A stretch of 24,498 bases of DNA from Candidatus Omnitrophota bacterium (lineage in GTDB: Bacteria; Omnitrophota; Gorgyraeia; JABMRN01): assembly GCA_028702395.1 (NCBI GenBank), contig JAQVOV010000009.1:1-24498 (forward strand), in the 5' to 3' direction. Both the position numbers and the translations under genes were made by a program. The notes under the pieces were generated by a model that was not told the DNA's origin, ran no database searches, and saw nothing but the letters and a program-made list of their open reading frames with translations. Of the stretch, positions 7,281 to 13,049 are shown piece after piece. The first letter of the stretch is position 1; each line of letters opens with the position of its first letter.

Positions 7281-7441
7281 TTCTCGGGACACACCTATCC
7301 AATGGGCAAAATGATTCCTATGTGTGTCCCGAGATCAAGCTATAAAAAACATGTCTGTCCACTGAAGAGTTTAACTACAACTAGGGACAGACATGTTTTT
7401 TGAATTGGGGAAATTATATTTGTGGAGTTACGGGTTAAAAG
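7281..7441. repeat. Two-hairpin repeat element, copy 1
   Basis: Hairpin 1 has perfect 12-bp arms CTCGGGACACAC (7283-7294) and GTGTGTCCCGAG (7322-7333). Hairpin 2 has perfect 17-bp arms from AAAAAACATGTCTGTCC (7344-7360) to GGACAGACATGTTTTTT (7385-7401). The linker ATCAAGCTAT and a trailing AATTATATTTGTGGAGTTACGGG are shared with the other copies. The A-run/T-run stem could terminate transcription in both directions; it lies just 3' of peptide gene E. Confidence 0.8.
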
Positions 7442-7496
7442 TGCGAAATTCAAGACGTGCCCCCATGGTTCCCATGGTTCAAATATGCCATTAACT

Positions 7497-7745
7497 TTAG
7501 CTTGGGGCTACTTGATCGGTAGCATCGCCAGCAAGGTCTCTAGGACTCATAGGTGTACCACCTCCAGTTCCACCTTTAGGTAGATATGTACATATTGGTC
7601 CTGTTGTCCCTAGTATGCGCCCACAATAAGGGAAAGTATCTGCTCCATTTCGCAGAAAAATACCTTCTACTGCACAAATTTGTAAAATGGCTTGATCAGG
7701 ATCAAGCTGAACTACTTTCGTTTTTGGGGATACATAAGTTTTCAC
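7497..7745 (-). CDS. Small three-cysteine family protein E (82 aa)
   Basis: A family paralogue with a GTG start, chosen because MKTYVSPKTKVVQLD aligns with the family from residue 1. The leader has Y4, P7, L14-D15, Q18-A19, L21 and C24 (LQIC). The variable part has C41 and C52, then LPKGG (55-59) followed by a Gly-rich GTGGGTP stretch, and ends in VAPS. AT-rich -10-like boxes (TATATT, TATAAT) sit within 1-12 nt of the start and no close Shine-Dalgarno is seen. Downstream it is followed at once by a two-hairpin element that may act as its terminator. The function is unknown. Confidence 0.72.
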   Translation of the reverse strand: MKTYVSPKTKVVQLDPDQAILQICAVEGIFLRNGADTFPYCGRILGTTGPICTYLPKGGTGGGTPMSPRDLAGDATDQVAPS

Positions 7746-7782
7746 AATTATAATATACCTTTATTCTTGTTATAAATTTGGT

Positions 7783-7875
7783 TTATGATGGTTTAGAAGA
7801 AACTTCAGCTGCTGGAATTGCAGCTGCACCATATATAGCTTTTTTTTGATAGTTTACATTCTCAATATGGATTTG
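7783..7875 (-). pseudogene. Possible C-terminal remnant of a seventh three-cysteine family member
   Basis: An open stretch of 30 codons with no start codon ends in AAAIPAAEVSSKPS and a stop, closely resembling the Ala/Pro-rich, Ser-terminal tails of the six family genes (for example DQVAPS and KDAASS). Immediately upstream lies a half copy of the two-hairpin repeat (from 7886), where the leader-coding part would be expected. A leader-less remnant cut by a repeat is one reading; chance similarity of a low-complexity tail is the other. Confidence 0.3.
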
Positions 7876-7885
7876 TCAATCAGAA

Positions 7886-7947
7886 CTTCTCGGGACACAC
7901 CTAACCGATGGTTATGCGTTGTGCGTAGAAAAGGAAAAAGGTAAAAG
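7886..7947. repeat. Half copy of the two-hairpin element (left part only)
   Basis: CTTCTCGGGACACACCTAAC followed by CGATGGTTATGCGT repeats the left end of the element, including the inner AACCGATGGTT palindrome also seen in the copy at 12825. It then continues into AAAAAGGTAAAAG as at 7137-7149. Hairpin 2 is missing. Confidence 0.62.
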
Positions 7948-8031
7948 TAAAAACGAAGGAACGTCCTCGATTGGGCCTCAAGCTTCGAGCTACGCGTAGC
8001 GAGCTTGTGGAACATTCTGATTTCTCCTGAA

Positions 8032-8241
8032 TTAACTTGGCGAAGCTGATGTCTCAGGAGGTCTAGTACGAATCGCGAGTTGTACACCCCTAACTGCAAT
8101 AGCACAAGGAGCTCCACCACCCAAACTATAGCAAAGATTTCCTGGTAACATATATGCTCCAGCTACTTGACAAATCTCTAGTATTGCTTGTTCAGGATCT
8201 AGCGTGACTGCTTTTATATTTGGTGAGCTGTATTGTTTCAT
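8032..8241 (-). CDS. Small three-cysteine family protein F (69 aa)
   Basis: A family paralogue. I start at MKQYSSPNIKAVTLD to match the family; 12 additional upstream residues would run through the promoter. The leader has Y4, P7, L14-D15, Q18-A19, L21 and C24 (LEIC). The tail has C37 and C46 around a GGG, lacks a clear TPKG (VRG instead), is Arg/Pro-rich near the end, and finishes SASPS. A consensus-like promoter ends 7 nt before the ATG; AAGGAG lies 13 nt away, too far for a typical site. The function is unknown. Confidence 0.72.
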   Translation of the reverse strand: MKQYSSPNIKAVTLDPEQAILEICQVAGAYMLPGNLCYSLGGGAPCAIAVRGVQLAIRTRPPETSASPS

Positions 8242-8248
8242 TTTTTTT

Positions 8249-8277
8249 ATTTTACTCCTTACCTTTTTATTTTGCAA
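8249..8277 (-). promoter_or_regulatory. Promoter of peptide gene F
   Basis: TTGCAA (8272-8277), a 17-nt spacer and TAAAAT (8249-8254) lie on the minus strand, followed by seven A residues and the ATG. The geometry puts the start site at the ATG (leaderless transcript). The boxes are read directly; function is inferred. Confidence 0.55.
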
Positions 8278-8335
8278 GAAGTTTAAAATGGGATTATTTT
8301 GGTGGCGTTTTGTTGGCTTTTTTTGTTTTTTTTAA

Positions 8336-8434
8336 GGGTCAGATCTCCACATTCCACACTTTTTCTATTTTATTCTTTCAGCATTTATGGGGTCAGATCT
8401 CCACATTCCACACTTTTTCTACTTTATTCTTTCA
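8336..8434. repeat. Tandem pair of 45-bp direct repeats (GGGTCAGATCTCC motif)
   Basis: GGGTCAGATCTCCACATTCC and the following bases to TTCTTTCA occur at 8336-8380 and again at 8390-8434 with one mismatch, a period of 54 bases. The GGGGTCAGATCT start recalls motifs found near REP-associated transposases in other bacteria, as I recall them; no such transposase is in the window. The second unit abuts the two-hairpin element directly. Confidence 0.75.
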
Positions 8435-8435
8435 T

Positions 8436-8590
8436 TTCTCGGGACACACCTATTCAATGGGCAAACTGATTCCTATGTGTGTCCCGAGTCAAGCTATAAA
8501 AAAGGTGTCTGTCCACTGCTGAAGTTAAACTGCAACTTGGGACAGACACCTTTTTTGTATTAAGGAATTTATTTTTGGGGTTACGGGCAA
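8436..8590. repeat. Two-hairpin repeat element, copy 2
   Basis: Hairpin 1 has perfect arms CTCGGGACACAC (8438-8449) and GTGTGTCCCGAG (8477-8488). Hairpin 2 has 17-bp arms from AAAAAAGGTGTCTGTCC (8498-8514) to GGACAGACACCTTTTTT (8540-8556). Compared with copies 1 and 3, CA/TG in the hairpin-2 stem is replaced by GG/CC on both arms, a paired change. It lies 115 nt 3' of the 409-aa gene and could end that operon. Confidence 0.8.
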
Positions 8591-8704
8591 AGCCAAGGGC
8601 TGGCTTTACTTTTTTATTGCCTGCTTTATAATCGCAAAACTACTATCCTTACGCTAGATTAACAAAACAAGATTACCCCTATAATGCTCTTAAACCTAAC
8701 ACTT

Positions 8705-9934
8705 CTAACTAAACAAGCAATCCATGAATTTAAAAGAAGTACAGGGGATAAATCCAAGATCACAAAACTCTTCAAAAAGTTTTCTTTCTTCACTATGATA
8801 ATAATGTTTATGCGATAACTGTTTCGCTATAGAAAAGTATCTCATCATATCCATAATAAAACCTTTAGATGAAGTCCAAACACACTCAATAATTCCCAAA
8901 TAACAATTAAATGGAAAAAGGAAATCTTTATTAATAACATCTATCACATCTTTAAACAACTCATCAGTAAAAAGTGTTTTTAAAAAATCTTCTATTTTTT
9001 CACTATCCCTTTCTTCCTCTAAACACAAAATCTTGTCTAAATTCCAAACTTTATCCGGAAAATTCGTAGCTACTATCTTCCACACATCTTCTATAAAAAC
9101 ATCAAAATCAATCCATTTCCCGCATTTTATTACCTTATATAATAATTGACTAAATTCATTGCAAATTTTTTCTTTTTTATTTTCGGATACTTTTAGAGTA
9201 TTTTCATCTTTCATTTTATTGCAAACGATATTAACAAACTTATCTTTAACTTCCAAAATGATCGCTTTTATAAATAAAGGTAATTGATCAGCGCCATCTA
9301 AAGAAAAATATGCCTTACCCTGAGAATTCAAACTTCCCATGCCTCTTTTGGATTTAAGTGTCGGTTTAAATTGCAGTAACTTTTGTTCCCATAAAAGATG
9401 GCTTACCCAAGACAAAAAATCTCTATCTTGATTAATATATTTGTACCAATGCGGGATATATACCTTGTTCAATATACCCTTTTCACTAATTGATGCCCCA
9501 TTATTAAACAATTTTTCTATTTCTTCAAAAGAATCTATTAAAGGTGAATCCTTGCATTTCCTTTTCTCATTGTCTATTAAAAAATCTAACAAATATCCTC
9601 GCAGAAACACTTTGCTTTTTTTATGTAAAACATCTTCATCCAAAAAAACCGAAACATATATTGACTTTTTTGTAGAAGAAAACGTATCAGTTACTACCTT
9701 TTCAACCAATTGTTTTGGTGTAACTCCTGCAAAATCATTTGTCCAGCTTTCGTCCAAACAAACAGTTTGATACCATCTGCGAAAAACTCTATTAAAAGTT
9801 CCACTTTCTGCAATAAAAAGCCAATCATCATTACATAGCTTTTCTTTTTCAGCAATTTTTGCCATAAATTCTGCAAAAAAAATTATCTGCTCATTTATCC
9901 TATCATGTAAAAACTCTGTACTAGTGTTTTTCAC
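8705..9934 (-). CDS. Unknown 409-aa protein, last gene of the AbiE-like operon
   Basis: I do not recognise a family. The protein is soluble, rich in Lys/Glu/Phe and mostly helical in appearance, with no signal peptide, membrane segment or cysteine cluster. A stretch at about 100-125 (KKSKVFLRGYLLDFLIDNEKRK) weakly recalls the helix of sigma-like or HTH proteins, but nothing extends it. The GTG start at 9934 follows AAGGAT by a few bases. It begins 8 bases after the stop of the XRE-like gene, so it is very likely co-transcribed and may be the effector or partner regulated by that protein. A two-hairpin element follows its stop. Confidence 0.8.
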   Translation of the reverse strand: MKNTSTEFLHDRINEQIIFFAEFMAKIAEKEKLCNDDWLFIAESGTFNRVFRRWYQTVCLDESWTNDFAGVTPKQLVEKVVTDTFSSTKKSIYVSVFLDEDVLHKKSKVFLRGYLLDFLIDNEKRKCKDSPLIDSFEEIEKLFNNGASISEKGILNKVYIPHWYKYINQDRDFLSWVSHLLWEQKLLQFKPTLKSKRGMGSLNSQGKAYFSLDGADQLPLFIKAIILEVKDKFVNIVCNKMKDENTLKVSENKKEKICNEFSQLLYKVIKCGKWIDFDVFIEDVWKIVATNFPDKVWNLDKILCLEEERDSEKIEDFLKTLFTDELFKDVIDVINKDFLFPFNCYLGIIECVWTSSKGFIMDMMRYFSIAKQLSHKHYYHSEERKLFEEFCDLGFIPCTSFKFMDCLFS

Positions 9935-9942
9935 ATATATCC

Positions 9943-10281
9943 TTACTTCTTCTTTATACCCAAAGATAACACAAATCCTAAATGATTAAGATAAGTACTT
10001 ATAAATCCCATTGGATATTTCCTTATGTTTCCACCTTCAAAATCTCTAATATCAGATTCTTTTACTTCTAATAGTTTTGCCATATTTTTCACGCTTATTC
10101 TCTTTTTCATTCTGCAATGTTTTATTATATGCCTAAATAAATTATCTTCTTTCATTTGTTCTATAATCATCTTAACTTCCGCCTTTGTGAAATCTGTTTT
10201 TTCTAACATATTTTCCATTATTTTTTCATCGAAAGCTTCTTCGAAACTTCTATTATCTTCTGTACATTGTTTGTTTTTCAT
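9943..10281 (-). CDS. XRE-like helix-turn-helix protein (112 aa)
   Basis: The N-terminal half (about 1-55) is acidic and helical; the C-terminal half holds a Cro/C1-type HTH at about 58-105. RISVKNMAKLLEVKESDIRD supplies the two HTH helices, followed by FEGGNIRKYPMGFISTYLNHLG, which matches the usual W/FExGxxxxP...YLxxLG ending of XRE domains in antitoxins of the HigA/MqsA type. It probably binds DNA or its downstream partner. It lies 12 bases after the phosphatase and 8 before the unknown 409-aa gene, so an antitoxin-like role for that protein is plausible but unproven. GAGAGGG precedes the ATG. Confidence 0.75.
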   Translation of the reverse strand: MKNKQCTEDNRSFEEAFDEKIMENMLEKTDFTKAEVKMIIEQMKEDNLFRHIIKHCRMKKRISVKNMAKLLEVKESDIRDFEGGNIRKYPMGFISTYLNHLGFVLSLGIKKK

Positions 10282-10293
10282 TATACCCTCTCT

Positions 10294-10983
10294 TTATAAT
10301 TTATCTGGAGTATTGCCATATAATTTTGAACTTAGATCAGATTGCCAATATTCTTTTGTATCAACATTCATGATCGTCAATTTACCAGCCCAACCTGCGC
10401 CTGTGTCAATATTCCATACATTGCATACATGCATAGGCTGTAATGTATTATAAAGTTCTGTTGTCGTGTGCCCCATAAATATATCATTATACTTCCCTAT
10501 TTTACATTTATAACCATTAATCTGTTTTTTCCATGCCATATCAAGAAGTGTTCTATCCCAAACCAATGTTTGAGGACTTTGCTCCTTAAGCAATACATCA
10601 GGGTTAAATCCTCCATGTACAAACACTTTATCATTATATTCAAGCCAAAATTTTCCGCTTTTTAAAAAATCAATATGTGTTTTTGGCATAGGTTCCCCAT
10701 TATATGATGCTATTGTCCGATAGCCTCCTTGACTTGTCCATATCCTAGGTTTGTTACCATACAAAGCCCAGTCCAAAGCCCACATGTCATGATTACCTAT
10801 AACCAACTCGCAATGCTTTATCATCAAAAGTTCATCAATGCACTTTTTCACATCAGGATATCCGTCACATACATCCCCAACCACTATTAGCCGATCTTTT
10901 TTATAATCAAATTCAGCTCGTTTAAAACACTGTATAAGCCCCTTATAGGAGCCATGAATATCTCCGATAACGTAGATTTTCAT
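10294..10983 (-). CDS. PPP-family metallophosphatase (ApaH/PrpA-like)
   Basis: This 229-aa calcineurin-like phosphoesterase carries the full metal-site motif set of the PPP group: GDIHGS (7-12; D8, H10), GDVCDGYPD (36-44; D37), GNHDMW (63-68; N64, H65), VHGGF (122-126; H123) and GHT (171-173; H172). DTGAGW at 193-198 is the closing motif. The usual GDxxDRG reads GDVCDGY, so the substrate-binding Arg is replaced. Relatives hydrolyse phosphoproteins or diadenosine polyphosphates (ApaH), including Np4A caps on RNA. The start overlaps the nucleotidyltransferase stop (ATGA at 10980-10983), so it may counteract or complement that enzyme; this is inference. Confidence 0.9.
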   Translation of the reverse strand: MKIYVIGDIHGSYKGLIQCFKRAEFDYKKDRLIVVGDVCDGYPDVKKCIDELLMIKHCELVIGNHDMWALDWALYGNKPRIWTSQGGYRTIASYNGEPMPKTHIDFLKSGKFWLEYNDKVFVHGGFNPDVLLKEQSPQTLVWDRTLLDMAWKKQINGYKCKIGKYNDIFMGHTTTELYNTLQPMHVCNVWNIDTGAGWAGKLTIMNVDTKEYWQSDLSSKLYGNTPDKL

Positions 10984-11771
10984 AATTGGACCCTTTGTAG
11001 AATTCCACTTAATCTATCAAATACATCCTGCCTCACATTATCAATATAAGCATCCGGACCGTTTTCCTGTTCAACTAATAATGGCCCTTTTGAGTCAACA
11101 CTACTGAAATATTCAATAAGATTTTGTTTTACATTCTTTCCTTCTTTCAATGTTTTTATAAGATCCACTACATTATCAGCTAACTGTTCTTTTGCTGGAC
11201 AGAACCTCAACATATAGTAAATGTAATAAAGATCTTTCCTTAGTTTTTCCTTATTCTGTCGTTTAACAAAAGTAAGCAATTTATGAAAAGTAAACATAGC
11301 TTCCGTAGGTATTTGAATATTCCTAGCCTCGATTTTTACTGTTAACACCGAATCAAACAGTAACCCAAAATGTTTAATCTCATTGATCTTGATATCAGTT
11401 CCAATAAGTTTTTTTACAAAATCTTTCGGCATTTTAGGATCAGTAATAAACTCAACTTCAGCCTTCAAATCTCCAGTAGAATCCTTTACAATTGGAACAA
11501 AAGGAATCATTCTATCCATTGAAATATGTCTTTCTCCATAACCCAGCTTTCGCACACGAGAGGAAATCGTATCTTTACCTTTAAAATCACCAATACCAAC
11601 TCCAAAATCAATATCTCCTGTTATTACGGCCAAATTCGGCACGTTTTTCCAAATATATTTTGCATAGATATAAGGAACCCATCCTCCGACAAGCACAAGA
11701 TACGGCATAAAATCCGCCAGATCATTGATAACTTTGAGAAGAAGTTTCTTCCCCTGAAATTCTTTAGACAA
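10980..11771 (-). CDS. Nucleotidyltransferase, putative AbiEii-like toxin of a type IV-like module
   Basis: This is a 263-aa nucleotidyltransferase-superfamily protein. LVLVGGWVPY (26-35) gives the GG motif and TGDIDFGVGI (51-60) the catalytic DxD (D53, D55). LKAEVEFI (102-109) is a possible third acidic strand. Helical segments follow, including EAMFTFHKLLTFVKRQNKEKLRKDLYYIYY, comparable to the Lys/Asp-Tyr helix of AbiEii proteins. The start is TTG at 11771, with AAGGG 8 nt upstream inside the preceding gene, and overlaps it by 8 bases. An AbiEi_2-like regulator directly upstream supports a toxin-antitoxin reading; relatives transfer nucleotides to tRNA or protein. The target is unknown. Confidence 0.78.
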   Translation of the reverse strand: MSKEFQGKKLLLKVINDLADFMPYLVLVGGWVPYIYAKYIWKNVPNLAVITGDIDFGVGIGDFKGKDTISSRVRKLGYGERHISMDRMIPFVPIVKDSTGDLKAEVEFITDPKMPKDFVKKLIGTDIKINEIKHFGLLFDSVLTVKIEARNIQIPTEAMFTFHKLLTFVKRQNKEKLRKDLYYIYYMLRFCPAKEQLADNVVDLIKTLKEGKNVKQNLIEYFSSVDSKGPLLVEQENGPDAYIDNVRQDVFDRLSGILQRVQL

Positions 11772-12438
11772 TATTTTTCCCTTCTTCTTTTAACGTTTTA
11801 AGCAAATACTCCGCATGATCTCTACCCCTTTGCGGAAAATTATACAGATCCAAATAAAGCTGAAGATCTGAAACTACATTATAACCCTTTATTTTTTGAG
11901 TATTAAAAAATACAGCTGTTTTATAATATGGCTTTACTAAACAAAAATTCCCACCTCTTTTTAATTCTTTCAGATCAAGAGCTTGTCTTAAATCCAATGA
12001 AGCACTCTTGAAATTGGTTGCTGGCAAATAACAATATATAGTTGGCATATTTACATAATTCGTAATTAAATTTGCCCCTGTATGAAGCGTTAATGCATAT
12101 GCCATATTTTCTTTTTTTGAAGCAAAATAGCTTTTCAAGCGACTTAAAACATCTTCCTGAGCAGAATAATAAAGATAGGATTCATTACGCTCAAATTTAT
12201 AGAGATTTAACCACTCCTCTATCAATTCCTTTTTATTCTGCAATATACTATAGGCAAGTCTTCCCGAACGAATTCCTCCTACAAACCCTTGATCACGTAA
12301 TGCACATAAAACTGTAGCCGCACGCGCGCGTCCTACACAAAATCCCTTCTCAAAATCTCTAGCAACCCATTTTTTGTTTGGTTGTAATAGCATAGCACGT
12401 ATAATTACTGCAGCTTTATCGCTTAATAGTATGTTCAT
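11764..12438 (-). CDS. AbiEi_2-like winged-helix regulator / antitoxin
   Basis: A 224-aa protein with an N-terminal winged helix (about 1-70: AVIIRAMLLQPNKKWVARDF and RARAATVLCALRDQGFV) and a C-terminal region ending VVSDLQLYLDLYNFPQRGRD. That ending is the signature of the AbiEi_2-type transcriptional regulator of type IV toxin-antitoxin systems. AAAGGAGG lies 6 nt before the ATG. The gene heads a five-gene operon and overlaps the nucleotidyltransferase by 8 bases. An 11-bp inverted repeat just downstream of its promoter is a likely autoregulatory site, as known for AbiEi proteins. The family call rests on my recognition of the C-terminal motif and gene order. Confidence 0.75.
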   Translation of the reverse strand: MNILLSDKAAVIIRAMLLQPNKKWVARDFEKGFCVGRARAATVLCALRDQGFVGGIRSGRLAYSILQNKKELIEEWLNLYKFERNESYLYYSAQEDVLSRLKSYFASKKENMAYALTLHTGANLITNYVNMPTIYCYLPATNFKSASLDLRQALDLKELKRGGNFCLVKPYYKTAVFFNTQKIKGYNVVSDLQLYLDLYNFPQRGRDHAEYLLKTLKEEGKNIV

Positions 12439-12470
12439 ATAATTCCTCCTTTAACAAATGTCCATTGCCA

Positions 12471-12500
12471 CTAAATGTCCATTGCTTATTGGACATTTAG
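12471..12500. promoter_or_regulatory. Likely operator of the AbiE-like operon (inverted repeat)
   Basis: CTAAATGTCCA (12471-12481) and TGGACATTTAG (12490-12500) form a perfect 11-bp inverted repeat with an 8-bp centre. An extra half site AAATGTCCA lies at 12456-12464. It is 12 bases downstream of the -10 box and 32 bases before the start codon, so bound regulator would block transcription early. Confidence 0.65.
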
Positions 12501-12511
12501 TTATGTTAGAC

Positions 12512-12539
12512 ATTTTATCATGATAGTCTATAAAGTCAA
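12512..12539 (-). promoter_or_regulatory. Promoter of the AbiE-like five-gene operon
   Basis: TTGACT (12534-12539), a 16-nt spacer and TAAAAT (12512-12517), preceded by TGA for an extended -10, lie on the minus strand upstream of the AbiEi_2-like gene. Confidence 0.7.
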
Positions 12540-12635
12540 TATAATTTATATTGTAATGTCGAGATAAATCTTCTCAAAATAGCATCTATTATCACTTAAT
12601 CGACTTTATTATTAATACCACATATGCCTTTATTT

Positions 12636-12817
12636 GCAATATACTCCCTATAATCCGATTCAATATGGGCGATTAAGTGATAGGGCTTTTAGAGATAGGG
12701 AGATAGCTTTAGGAGGCACTTTAATATTTACTTAAAGAAAACGATCATTTCTGAATTAATTGCATTTTTTTTGCACGGTTCCACGATTTTATCTCTGCTT
12801 CTCTAACTTGTGCTTTT
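12636..12817. repeat. Left copy of a 182-bp direct repeat flanking the AbiEi/AbiEii pair
   Basis: Bases 12636-12817 match 14623-14804 at 179 of 182 positions; the three mismatches fall in the first 45 bases. The repeat covers the last 24 codons of the GIY-YIG gene and about 110 bases of its 3' flank. It ends abruptly at 12817, seven bases before the two-hairpin element. Confidence 0.9.
12745..12817 (-). pseudogene. 3' remnant of a GIY-YIG gene
   Basis: The last 24 codons and stop of a UPF0213-type GIY-YIG gene (QVREAEIKSWNRAKKMQLIQ and a final Lys) are present without the catalytic N-terminus. The DNA is identical to the end of the intact gene at 14732-14971. It stops at 12817, next to a two-hairpin element, so the missing part was removed or never copied. 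Confidence 0.85.
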
Positions 12818-12824
12818 GACCTGC

Positions 12825-12979
12825 TTCTTGGGACACACCTAACCGATGGTTAAAATACACCCCTAGGTATGTCCCAAGATCAAGCTATAAAAAACATGTC
12901 TGTCCACTGCTGAGTTTAACTGCAACTTGGGACAGACATGTTTTTTGTATTAATGAATTTATATTTGTGGGTTATGGGC
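12825..12979. repeat. Two-hairpin repeat element, copy 3
   Basis: Hairpin 1 has arms CTTGGGACACACC (from 12827) and GGTATGTCCCAAG (to 12878), with one mismatch and both outer bases changed relative to the CTCGGG/CCCGAG of copies 1 and 2. Hairpin 2 has perfect 17-bp arms AAAAAACATGTCTGTCC (12889-12905) and GGACAGACATGTTTTTT (12930-12946). It lies 70 bases 3' of the AbiEii gene, a good position for a terminator. Confidence 0.8.
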
Positions 12980-13049
12980 AAAAGTCATGTGCTAGATCGT
13001 GTGGTCCTGTCACTTGTGGAAATTTGACCTTAGGTTTTCTACTATCATC

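Larger units (their letters stand above)
6907..7496. other. Repeat-rich interval of about 590 bp, no gene seen
   Basis: I see no credible gene here. It holds, in order, a half copy of the two-hairpin repeat (7082-7150), a GCCTGCCTGCCGCAGGC palindrome (7149-7165), a GCTCG-type stretch (7160-7215), a REP-like imperfect hairpin with ATCCCGGTTTCCC and GGGAATACCGGGAT arms (7225-7265), and a full two-hairpin element (7281-7441). An open frame at 7016-7294 is made mostly of these repeats. Confidence 0.6.
8242..8704. other. Interval of about 460 bp with repeats, no gene seen
   Basis: No gene is supported. The interval holds the promoter of peptide gene F, a pair of 45-bp direct repeats (8336-8434), a full two-hairpin element (8436-8590) and a small AAAGCC...GGCTTT hairpin at about 8590-8608. 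The remaining 100 bases before the 409-aa gene show nothing notable. Confidence 0.6.
12439..13049. other. Interval of about 610 bp between the two AbiE modules
   Basis: It contains the promoter and operator of the five-gene operon, a 13-bp inverted repeat (TATCACTTAATCG at 12590-12602 and its complement at 12670-12682), the left 182-bp direct repeat with a GIY-YIG gene remnant, and two-hairpin element copy 3. There is no intact gene. Confidence 0.6.

Noticed and set aside
7016..7294. A 92-codon open frame on the minus strand
   Set aside because: It is composed of repeat sequences (half two-hairpin element, GCTCG array, REP-like hairpin), has no ribosome site and an implausible composition; the phrase HNHRLSVSR recurs from the repeat itself at 7854-8120.
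7854..8120. An 88-codon open frame on the minus strand
   Set aside because: It overlaps the better-supported peptide gene F in another frame and reads through the half copy of the two-hairpin repeat.
8220..8522. A 100-codon plus-strand open frame
   Set aside because: It spans the F promoter, the 45-bp tandem repeat and hairpin 1 of the two-hairpin element; the peptide repeats ISTFHTFS only because the DNA does.
8336..8590. Possible CRISPR array from the repeated units
   Set aside because: There are only two 45-bp units with a 9-bp gap, then a different element; there are no regular spacers and no cas genes.
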